Shown here: positions 57,301 to 64,000 of the stretch, piece after piece
Numbering within the stretch: the first letter of the stretch is position 1
How the letters are laid out: each line of letters begins with the position of its first letter
Origin: Paenibacillus yonginensis
GTDB lineage: Bacteria; Bacillota; Bacilli; Paenibacillales; Paenibacillaceae
NCBI RefSeq assembly: GCF_001685395.1
Contig: NZ_CP014167.1
Coordinates: 997,501 to 1,061,500 of the forward strand
Length of the DNA stretch: 64,000 bases
Direction: 5' to 3'
Made by a program: the position numbers and the translations under genes
Notes under the pieces: generated by a model
Told to the model about the DNA's origin: nothing
Database searches by the model: none
The model's input: the letters and a program-made list of their open reading frames with translations, nothing else

Positions 57301-57311
57301 GGAGTAGTATA

Positions 57312-58427
57312 ATGATAAATCTATTTGATAATAATATAGATGATTTTACTTTCTTGCTGGATCAAATGGGCAGCGATGTATTAATTAATGATAATCCAGT
57401 TAAGGCCTTAATCACTAACACAAACCTAGAGCAAAACTATGATGATCGACGTATTTCTTCCTTATCGCCCCTTAAACGTGGTGATATTGTTGTTTATAGC
57501 GGCAAAAAATATATGATTATCAGCGAAGTCAATGGACAGAGATACAACAAATATAAGGGAATTATGAGGCATCTACCGCATCACATCATAGTCAATTCAA
57601 AATGTCGATTTTATTACCTAGATTGTTATATTAATACAAGCAATTTAGGTGTAATTGATGGGCGTGTACTGTCTATGCCAGATGGGGACATAACTGTAAT
57701 TTCTAATGATGCAATTAAGGATTTTGACTTTAAAATTGATGCCAGGTTTCTTTTGTACGGTCAAGCGTTTAAAGTAACCGGCATTGACCGATTTAGCAAG
57801 CCGGGGATGCTCATACTCACTTGCGAGAAGGATTTAATCGATGAACAAGCGGATGATCTCATTAATGGCATTGCAGGAGGGTTAAGTTGTCCAGTTGATT
57901 TTGTGAGCAACGGCATTGAACTAACAGTAGGTAATACACATCAACTCAATTGGACAAGCGCAGAGGATGCACCTGTGAAGTTCTCTTCGTCAGACATAAC
58001 CATTGCAACCGTAGACGCTAACGGCATTGTAACAGGAATTACAGCAGGTCAAGCGACAATTACTGTTGCTAACGCCACAAACGAGCGTATACGCGATACA
58101 GTAACGGTAACAGTCAAGGATACACCTGCGGGATATACAATTAGCCTGACAAGTACAGGCGATTTGGAGCAAATCAATAAGGGATACACAAGAACCTATA
58201 ACGCCGTTGTAGCGGAGAGCAATAATGTAGTAAACGAACCGGTAAAGTGGGAACTGTTTGCTGATGATCAAGTATCAACAACAACGTTAGCGGAAATTAC
58301 AAGTCAAACGGGTACATCATGCGTTGTTAAGGGCATAGCACTTGGTTATGTACAATTAAAGGTTAGTTTGGTTAGTGACCCAGTAGTGTACATTTGGCAA
58401 CGGATTCGGGTGAAGAGTTTGATCTGA
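57312..58427 (+). CDS. Phage structural protein with C-terminal Ig-like (Big_2) domain
   Basis: The first 200 residues (LFDNNIDDFTFLLDQMGSD, GDIVVYSGKKYMIISEVNGQ) resemble a phage head-closure or minor structural protein. It is followed by a Big_2-type domain (LTVGNTHQLNWTS, DITIATVDANGIVTGITAG, QATITV) and a second beta domain to residue 371. Ig-like decorations on virions are thought to bind surface polysaccharide. It ends the phage module; the rplS region begins after it. Confidence 0.6.
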   Translation: MINLFDNNIDDFTFLLDQMGSDVLINDNPVKALITNTNLEQNYDDRRISSLSPLKRGDIVVYSGKKYMIISEVNGQRYNKYKGIMRHLPHHIIVNSKCRFYYLDCYINTSNLGVIDGRVLSMPDGDITVISNDAIKDFDFKIDARFLLYGQAFKVTGIDRFSKPGMLILTCEKDLIDEQADDLINGIAGGLSCPVDFVSNGIELTVGNTHQLNWTSAEDAPVKFSSSDITIATVDANGIVTGITAGQATITVANATNERIRDTVTVTVKDTPAGYTISLTSTGDLEQINKGYTRTYNAVVAESNNVVNEPVKWELFADDQVSTTTLAEITSQTGTSCVVKGIALGYVQLKVSLVSDPVVYIWQRIRVKSLI

Positions 58428-58613
58428 GAATAAAAAATACATTACTGTCTATTTAAATAATGAACACTATCTTCAAAATTAACTTGACCACTTTACTCTT
58501 CATTTTGAACCCTCTATAATTTTATTTAGTGGAATGAAAAGTTAGTGGTCATTTCCTTCTTAATAATGGAGAAATTCATCTTTCTGGGGCATAATCAGGA
58601 TGCACATTTTATC

Positions 58614-58642
58614 TTGCTTTTGCCTCTCTAAATGTGATAAAA
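58614..58642 (+). promoter_or_regulatory. Promoter for rplS
   Basis: TTGCTT (58614-58619) is followed after 16-17 bases by TGTGATAAAAT, an extended -10. It supplies rplS with its own promoter, needed because the island separates it from the trmD operon. Confidence 0.55.
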
Positions 58643-58670
58643 TTCATTTGTTGTGAATTCGGTGGTCCTC

Positions 58671-58735
58671 TGCGGATAATGAGGGAGACATGGGAGTCTC
58701 CGGAAGAGGCAAGAACACCTGAGTGGAAGGAGGGA
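58671..58735 (+). promoter_or_regulatory. Likely L19 leader RNA
   Basis: The rplS leader contains GGAGAC (58684-58689)/GTCTCC (58696-58701) and purine-rich flanks just before the GGAAGGAGGG ribosome site. A ribosomal protein leader for L19 is known from Firmicutes, so autoregulation is plausible. Confidence 0.45.
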
Positions 58736-58742
58736 GTCATAG

Positions 58743-59087
58743 ATGAATATCGTTCAAGCGATTACGCAGGAACAACTTCGCAAGGATATCCCGAGCTTTC
58801 GTCCTGGTGACACTTTGAAAGTGCACGTTAAGGTTATCGAGGGATCTCGTGAGCGTATCCAGTTGTTTGAAGGTGTTGTTATCAAGCGTCGCGGTGGTGG
58901 AATCAGCGAAACTTTTACAGTTCGTAAAATTTCCAATGGTGTAGGTGTGGAAAGAACTTTCCCGCTTCATTCCCCAAAACTCGATAAAATCGAAGTGGCT
59001 CGCCGTGGTAAAGTGCGTCGTGCGAAGCTGTACTATCTTCGTGAACTTCGTGGTAAAGCAGCGAGAATTAAAGAAGTGCGTCGTTAA
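58743..59087 (+). CDS. rplS: Ribosomal protein bL19
   Basis: The 114-residue 50S protein at the subunit interface reads [20 protein letters not shown] at the N-terminus and contains [20 protein letters not shown] and [21 protein letters not shown] precedes ATG. Host-like GC-rich composition resumes here. Confidence 0.96.
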   Translation: MNIVQAITQEQLRKDIPSFRPGDTLKVHVKVIEGSRERIQLFEGVVIKRRGGGISETFTVRKISNGVGVERTFPLHSPKLDKIEVARRGKVRRAKLYYLRELRGKAARIKEVRR

Positions 59088-59104
59088 TTTATATTTACGA
59101 CCAA

Positions 59105-59137
59105 CAGGGGGCTTGTTTATCAAGCCCCCTTGCTTTA
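59105..59137 (+). terminator. Terminator after rplS
   Basis: GGGGGCTTG/CAAGCCCCC with loop TTTAT is followed by TTGCTTTAT. Confidence 0.85.
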
Positions 59138-59210
59138 TCTAAAAATAAACGTCAAACCGGCCGAACCCGGCTGTTTTGCATTTAATTGGATAAATGGGGG
59201 CGTGATTTTG

Positions 59211-59834
59211 ATGGAGCAGTCATACCAGGAGCAGAAGCAATCCGGGCAGGTTCCGGATCAAAGGAAAAATGAAGCGGCCGAGTGGCTGAAAGCCATCATC
59301 ATCGCCGTTGTGCTGGTTCTCCTGATCCGCTGGGTTCTGTTTACGCCCTTTATTGTAGACGGTCCTTCCATGCAGCCAAACTTTCATACCGGCGAAAGAA
59401 TTATCGTCAATAAAGTCATTTATCATATAAGAAAGCCGAAACAAGGGGATGTCATCGTCTTCCATGTTCCGACTGAAGGACGAGACTTTATTAAACGGGT
59501 GATTGCAGTACCCGGTGATACGGTGAAGGTGGACGGCGATACAGTAACGGTCAACGGTAAAGTGCTGGATGAACCTTATTTGAAGGATGCGATTGCAGCG
59601 GCTCATCAGGAGAACAGGTTATATAATGACGATACTCAGGATCCGCGGCGTCACTTCCCAAATGAGCAGTTTACGGAAGGCACGGTGCCGAAGGGCCATT
59701 TGTTTGTTATGGGCGACAACCGCTCTGACAGCGAAGACAGCCGTATGATCGGTTACATACCGTACAAGGATATTGTGGGGCGCGCCGATCTTGTTTTCTG
59801 GCCGTTCAAGGATATACATTTTATAAGGCTTTAA
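59211..59834 (+). CDS. lepB: Type I signal peptidase
   Basis: This enzyme removes signal peptides outside the membrane. The 207-residue protein has one N-terminal membrane helix (about 28-45). The catalytic Ser53 is in DGPSMQPNF and the catalytic Lys95 in RDFIKRVIAVPGD. Box E is GDNRSDSEDSR. ATG 59211 is chosen because the membrane anchor spacing and the GGGGGCG site fit; the frame extends upstream. Confidence 0.94.
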   Translation: MEQSYQEQKQSGQVPDQRKNEAAEWLKAIIIAVVLVLLIRWVLFTPFIVDGPSMQPNFHTGERIIVNKVIYHIRKPKQGDVIVFHVPTEGRDFIKRVIAVPGDTVKVDGDTVTVNGKVLDEPYLKDAIAAAHQENRLYNDDTQDPRRHFPNEQFTEGTVPKGHLFVMGDNRSDSEDSRMIGYIPYKDIVGRADLVFWPFKDIHFIRL

Positions 59835-59868
59835 GGGAAAAGTAAAAGGGAACTAGAGGTGAATAATC

Positions 59869-60735
59869 ATGACAATCCAGTGGTTCCCCGGGCATATGAC
59901 CAAGGCGCGGCGGCAGATTCAGGAGAAACTGGGGCTCATTGATGTAGTGATCGAGCTCGTGGATGCCAGACTGCCGCTCTCAAGCCGTAATCCGATGGTT
60001 GATGAAATTTTAAGCGGCAAGCCGAGAATGATCGTCTTGAACAAATCGGACTTGGCTGATCCGCAAATGACGAAGGAATGGCTGAATTATTTTACGGCAG
60101 AAGGTCATACGGCTCTGGAAGTAAATGCTTCAACCGGGCAAGGGACAAAAGATATTCCGAATAAAGCCAGAGAGCTGTTTAAGGAAAAAATTGAACGGCA
60201 AATCGCCAAAGGGATCAAACCGCGGCCTGTACGGGCGTTAATCGTAGGGATTCCCAATGTGGGCAAATCAACGCTGATTAACCGGCTTGCCGGCAGAAAC
60301 ATAGCGGTTACGGGCGACCGCCCGGGCGTAACCAAAGGCCAGCAGTGGATTAAGGTAGGTACCGAAATGGAACTCCTGGATACACCGGGAATTTTATGGC
60401 CTAAATTCGAGGATCAAAACGTAGGTTACCGCCTGGCGGTGACGGGTGCGATCAAAGAAGAAATCCTTAATGTGGAGGATATCGCATTTTTTGCAGTCAA
60501 ATATTTGGCCCGTTATTATTGGGAGCCGCTTAAGGAACGTTATGGCCTGGAGCAGGCGCAGCCGCAGGATTTTGAGAATCCGGATGAAATCGTGGCAATC
60601 ATGGAGGCGATCGGCCGGAAGAGGGGCTGCATTGTCAGCGGAGGCCGGGTCGATCTCGCGAAAGCCTCCGGCATTATTTTGCGTGAGCTGCGGGCTGGAA
60701 AGACAGGCCGTTATACGATGGAGTCTCCGTTCTGA
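59869..60735 (+). CDS. rbgA: Ribosome biogenesis GTPase RbgA (YlqF)
   Basis: RbgA drives a late step of 50S assembly. The circularly permuted GTPase order is visible: NKSD (G4) near residue 57, then G1 [16 protein letters not shown] near 126, then DTPG (G3) near 170. The N-terminal [13 protein letters not shown] is typical. The length is 288 residues, with a C-terminal RNA-binding tail. Confidence 0.95.
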   Translation: MTIQWFPGHMTKARRQIQEKLGLIDVVIELVDARLPLSSRNPMVDEILSGKPRMIVLNKSDLADPQMTKEWLNYFTAEGHTALEVNASTGQGTKDIPNKARELFKEKIERQIAKGIKPRPVRALIVGIPNVGKSTLINRLAGRNIAVTGDRPGVTKGQQWIKVGTEMELLDTPGILWPKFEDQNVGYRLAVTGAIKEEILNVEDIAFFAVKYLARYYWEPLKERYGLEQAQPQDFENPDEIVAIMEAIGRKRGCIVSGGRVDLAKASGIILRELRAGKTGRYTMESPF

Positions 60736-60770
60736 AGACAGGCAGGATGATAGAGAAACATGCAGTCCCA

Positions 60771-60797
60771 AGCCGCCGGCTATGCCGGCGGCTTTTT
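60771..60797 (+). terminator. Terminator after rbgA
   Basis: GCCGCCGGC/GCCGGCGGC with loop TAT is followed by TTTTT. Confidence 0.85.
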
Positions 60798-60966
60798 GTG
60801 TGTGATCAAAAAACTGCAGGAACGGTCTTGCGTAACCGATATATAACTAGGAGTATTGGTAATGCTGAGCGGATTCGGCAAGGGCTAGGCCGGGTCGTTT
60901 CCATGTGTTAATCTAGTAATTAGTAAACGAGGAGAGTTTCGTTCAACGCGAAAGATAGGGGAAATC

Positions 60967-62059
60967 ATGAGAAGAAAGTCGGGGATTATCGCTGCCGTGG
61001 CCATACTGGTTCTATTTGCAATTTTGGGTGGAGCTGTGACCCAGCAAAGAACCATTTTGAAAAACGACGTTCGTTTAATGTTAGTCAAGCTGAAGCTAAT
61101 GCCGAATACCGGACAAAGCCCGGAGCTTCCTATTAAACACAAGCCTTCTGACGTGCCCACACCAAATGCGGTATATTACCGTGACGGAGTTATTGTTCTA
61201 ATGTACCATGAGGTGACGAAAACACAAACGGATCCGAAGGCACTGCTGGCAAGCAAGTTCAAAGAACAGCTGGAACTGATGAAGGCCAATGGTTTTCATT
61301 GGATTACGATGGGTCAATATAGAGATTTTATTTTGCATCATGCCCCGGTGCCTGATAATGCCGTGCTGATGACTTTTGATGACGGTTATGAATCTTTTTA
61401 TCAGGATGCCTACCCTTTGCTGCAGCAATACCAGGTTCCGGCGACCAATTTTGTCATTGTAAATACGATTGATAATCCGAAGCATCCCGGGATTCCCAAG
61501 CTGAATTGGAAACAGATTCAGGAGATGCACCGGCATGGGGTGGACTTTTTTAATCATACTTACGACTCTCACAGCTATGCTTATGCAGATGCCAAACACC
61601 GGGAAATCAGGGCGCTGCTGGCTGGGCCCGTCTATCAGGGGAAGGCTGACAAAGAGTCAACGGCACAGTTCGAAAGCCGGATTTATAAGGATTTGTTAAA
61701 AGCGCAAGTGAAGCTCCATGAAGAGGTAGGCAATACGTATGACGTGGTCGCTTTCCCGTATGGCGTTTTTTTCGGAAAATACGATCAAGATTTGCAGGAG
61801 CCTGGGCATTGATATTACGTTTACGGTTAAGCGGGGCATGAACCATGCCGGACAGCTAAACGGCTACCGGGTTAACGCCGGAGGGGCGGACAATGATCCT
61901 GCAGTTCTTGTGGAATATATGAAAGAAGGAGCCCCGGAACCGAAGCGGACGCAGACGCTGAACCGTCCCTATGATGTGCTTGGACCGGACGATAAGCTGA
62001 ACCAGATGCTGACGAAACGGCCAAAAACCATTGTAAAACGAACAAAAGCAGCCGGTTGA
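60967..62059 (+). pseudogene. Polysaccharide deacetylase, frameshifted
   Basis: This membrane-anchored NodB-type deacetylase would remove acetyl groups from cell wall or exopolysaccharide sugars. An N-terminal anchor (about 8-25) is followed by the metal motif TFDDGYESF near residue 137 and the second motif NHTYDSH near 196. The frame is lost at seven T (61766-61772) in FPYGVF. Six T would give FPYGVFSENTIKICRSLGID and a continuous reading to 62059, about 363 residues. As read, the C-terminal strand and catalytic His region are lost. Confidence 0.8.
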
Positions 62060-62097
62060 CCGGCTGCTGCTTCAGATTGAACCAAGAGGAGCTGCCG

Positions 62098-62718
62098 ATG
62101 GAAGATTTACTGGTATATGAGAAAGAGTATTGGGGGAAATCCTACCGGCATATCGCCGGGATCGATGAGGTTGGAAGAGGTTGTTTGTTCGGGGATGTAG
62201 TTGCGGCTGCGGTTATTTTGCCGGAAGGTGTAATCCTGGACGGGGTCAACGATTCCAAGAAATTAAGCGCCAAAAAAAGGGAGCAGCTGTTTGAAGAAAT
62301 CATGCAGACGGCTCTTGCGGTAGGAATCGGCTTCGTAGACGCGGCCACGATAGATAAGATCAACATTAAACAGGCGGCGCGGCTGGCGATGAAGCAGGCG
62401 GTTGAAGGCATGAAGGTAAGGCCGGATTTCCTGCTGGTGGACGCGGAAAAAGTAGATTTGCCGATCCCGCAAATGGCCATTATTAAAGGAGATGCGAACA
62501 GCCAGTCCATTGCTGCGGCATCCATTATTGCCAAGGTGACGAGAGACCGGTTGTGCCAAGGGGAATGGGAGGCCAGGTATCCTGAATATGGAATTGCTGT
62601 ACATAAAGGTTATGCGACCAAGCTGCACAGGGAACAGCTGCTGCTGCTTGGACCAACGCCGATGCACCGGAGAAGTTTCTTGACGAATTTGTTCACTAAG
62701 CAGCAGGAGTTGTTCTGA
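62098..62718 (+). CDS. rnhB: Ribonuclease HII
   Basis: RNase HII removes ribonucleotides from DNA. Catalytic Asp23-Glu24 lie in IDEVGRG and a further Asp near 113 in LLVDAEKV; KVTRDRL and GYATKLH are conserved. The usual P-x-A-G-P after GRG reads CLFGDVV here, a deviation near the active site. ATG 62098 follows AGAGGAGC. The length is 206 residues. rbgA-rnhB-ylqG order matches Bacillus. Confidence 0.9.
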   Translation: MEDLLVYEKEYWGKSYRHIAGIDEVGRGCLFGDVVAAAVILPEGVILDGVNDSKKLSAKKREQLFEEIMQTALAVGIGFVDAATIDKINIKQAARLAMKQAVEGMKVRPDFLLVDAEKVDLPIPQMAIIKGDANSQSIAAASIIAKVTRDRLCQGEWEARYPEYGIAVHKGYATKLHREQLLLLGPTPMHRRSFLTNLFTKQQELF

Positions 62719-62772
62719 GGGAATAGGGAGAGTGAGCAAATTCGGAAATAAGTCAGGAAAGGGGGAGAAAAG

Positions 62773-64000
62773 ATGAATATCGGCCCAATAGTGAAGGGAG
62801 TTTTGGGCAAAAGCCAGCCTTCCGAAGCCAAAACGCTTGAGCTGCGGACAGGCCAGGTCGTGAGAGGGACGGTTCTCAGCGTATCCGACGATGGTACAGA
62901 GGCAGTCGTCGAGGTTCAGGGCGTCCGTTTAAAAGCGGCTCTTGAAACGCCTCTCCAGCAGGGTCAATCCATGATGATGCAGGTCCAGCCTCCCGGACAG
63001 GACGGTCTGACGGTGTTTAAGCCACTGCTGTCCGGAACTGCAGCGCCTGGCCAGGACGGCAATATGGAACAGCTGCTGAAGCTTGCGGGGCTGAGCGACA
63101 GCGGCGACAACCGGGAGCTCGTTCGGCTGATGCAGCAAGCAGGACTGCCTATTACAAGGGAGCAGGTGGAAGCTTTGGTCAGAACGCTGTCGGCCAGACC
63201 GGATGCCGTTCCTTTGCCGGAATGGGTCAATGCCGCAGCGGTAGCGGTCCAGCGTGGTCTTCCCTTAAGCGGTGAAGTGGTGGCCGGACTTCGCCAGGCT
63301 ATATTTGGTCCGCCTGCTCATCAGCTGCTTGCTGCCTTGGAGGAGCAGCTTGCTTCGCTGCTGGATAGCCAGCCCGTTAAGGAAGGCGGACAGACGGCTC
63401 AAGGAGCCGGCGTCAAGGCGGAGGATGCAGCTGCATCCTCCCTGCGTCCATCTGCGGTGCAGACCGAAGGAACAAAGGCTGCGAGCGCTGTCCCGGCAGC
63501 GGGACAAGGCGAAGCGATGCCGGAAAGCGGGCCGGCCGGCGGAGCGTCTGCGGGCACCGCCAGAGCTGGGGTGGACGCTCTGCTGAATAAGCTGCAGAGC
63601 GTGCTCAGCGAGCTGCGCAGCGAGCTCGCAGCTGGAAAGGGCGACGTCCGCCCGGATCAGGCGGGAGTCGCCCGGGGAGCCGCAGCCGTAGCTGGGACGG
63701 CTGCGGGAGGAACAGCCGCGCCAGGCGAAGCGGCGCAGGCAGGTGCGCAGCCCGCGCCCGGCGGGGCTGCGGCAACCGGGTCCGCCCACGGCACGGAGTC
63801 GTGGGTGGCCCGGGTGCTGAAGCTGCTCGGTGCGGAGCACGAGCAGCAAGCGGGCCGGGCGCTGCTGCAGCAGGCAGCGCCGAAAGCGGCGGCGGCGGAA
63901 TCCGCGCCGCCGGGCGGAGCGCCGTCCTTGCGCAGCGCGGACGGCGGCAGGGCAGCAGCAGGCGGCGAAGCCGCGCCTGCTGCTGCCGGGACAGCGCCGC
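62773..64000 (+). CDS. YlqG/FliK-like protein, partial
   Basis: The frame opens at ATG 62773 (MNIGPIVKGVLGKSQPSE, AAAAGGGGGAG site) and continues past the window end without a stop (409 codons). The first 60 residues form a beta domain (LRTGQVVRGTVLSVSDDG). After it comes a long Ala/Gly/Pro-rich low-complexity region, as in hook-length control-like proteins. Position after rnhB matches ylqG of Bacillus. The C-terminal domain is not in the window, so the function is inferred. Confidence 0.7.
   Translation, partial: MNIGPIVKGVLGKSQPSEAKTLELRTGQVVRGTVLSVSDDGTEAVVEVQGVRLKAALETPLQQGQSMMMQVQPPGQDGLTVFKPLLSGTAAPGQDGNMEQLLKLAGLSDSGDNRELVRLMQQAGLPITREQVEALVRTLSARPDAVPLPEWVNAAAVAVQRGLPLSGEVVAGLRQAIFGPPAHQLLAALEEQLASLLDSQPVKEGGQTAQGAGVKAEDAAASSLRPSAVQTEGTKAASAVPAAGQGEAMPESGPAGGASAGTARAGVDALLNKLQSVLSELRSELAAGKGDVRPDQAGVARGAAAVAGTAAGGTAAPGEAAQAGAQPAPGGAAATGSAHGTESWVARVLKLLGAEHEQQAGRALLQQAAPKAAAAESAPPGGAPSLRSADGGRAAAGGEAAPAAAGTAP

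Larger units (their letters stand above)
32503..58450. mobile_element. Accessory island between trmD and rplS
   Basis: About 26 kb of mostly AT-rich DNA separates trmD from rplS, which are close neighbours in related genomes. It contains at least four insertion sequences, a large serine recombinase, phage structural genes and many truncated genes. The left part (mscL and small genes to about 33.9 kb) has host-like composition and may be native. The exact insertion points and attachment sites could not be identified, so the borders are approximate. Confidence 0.7.

Noticed and set aside
60967-61820. Frameshift at CAGGAGCC near 61790 in the deacetylase
   Set aside because: Placing the shift at the T7 run instead gives a longer family-like junction (SENTIKICRSLGID), so the earlier site is preferred.
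1-64000. CRISPR array, tRNA or rRNA genes
   Set aside because: No regularly spaced repeats and no cloverleaf or rRNA-like sequence were seen on either strand by reading.

Overview
The window looks like the chromosome of a Gram-positive spore former close to Paenibacillus. The gene order matches the Bacillus ylb, fap/fab, smc and ylq regions: rsmD-coaD-ylbJ-PDZ protease-tmcAL-yceD-rpmF, fapR-plsX-fabH-fabD-fabG-acpP-fabF-rnc-smc-ftsY, ylxM-ffh-rpsP-khpA-rimM-trmD, then rplS-lepB-rbgA-rnhB-ylqG. Codon use is GC-rich, strong AGGAGG-type ribosome sites are common, and GTG and TTG starts are frequent. No tRNA, rRNA or CRISPR array was found.

Layout. 1-9.1 kb: a frameshifted helD, an MFS exporter, rpiA, a GNAT acetyltransferase, a TPR membrane protein, gpmA and a methyltransferase. 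9.1-15.1 kb: rsmD-coaD, ylbJ, PDZ-Lon protease, tmcAL, yceD-rpmF. 15.4-22.4 kb: fatty-acid and phospholipid synthesis under a FapR operator, followed by rnc. 22.6-32.3 kb: smc, ftsY, a hemolysin-III protein, and the SRP/ribosome operon ylxM-ffh-rpsP-khpA-rimM-trmD. 58.6-64 kb: rplS, lepB, rbgA, a polysaccharide deacetylase, rnhB and the start of a YlqG/FliK-like gene.

Between trmD and rplS lies about 26 kb of accessory DNA (about 32.5-58.5 kb), mostly AT-rich. It begins with mscL and small genes and then becomes a mosaic. It contains a RecQ-helicase scrap, phage scraps, a large serine recombinase split by an IS3-family element, an IS1182-like element, a decayed DUF4011 helicase gene, two IS4-type elements (one internally deleted but with a 7-bp target duplication), and a headless phage packaging module (small terminase, large terminase, portal, connector-like genes).

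The most interesting accessory block is 42.3-49.2 kb. It encodes a zinc-ribbon/membrane/VWA protein with a TcaA-like C-terminal region, a lipoprotein N-acetylmuramoyl-L-alanine amidase, a coiled-coil protein with two zinc ribbons, a zinc-ribbon polytopic membrane protein, and a large secreted protein. It is a candidate undescribed envelope-associated system.

Four genes (helD, fabD, the polysaccharide deacetylase and a 71-residue gene at 33.0 kb) are each broken by exactly one extra base in a homopolymer of 7-9 A or T. Because fabD is normally essential, assembly or sequencing error is the leading explanation for all four, but the calls are given as the sequence reads.
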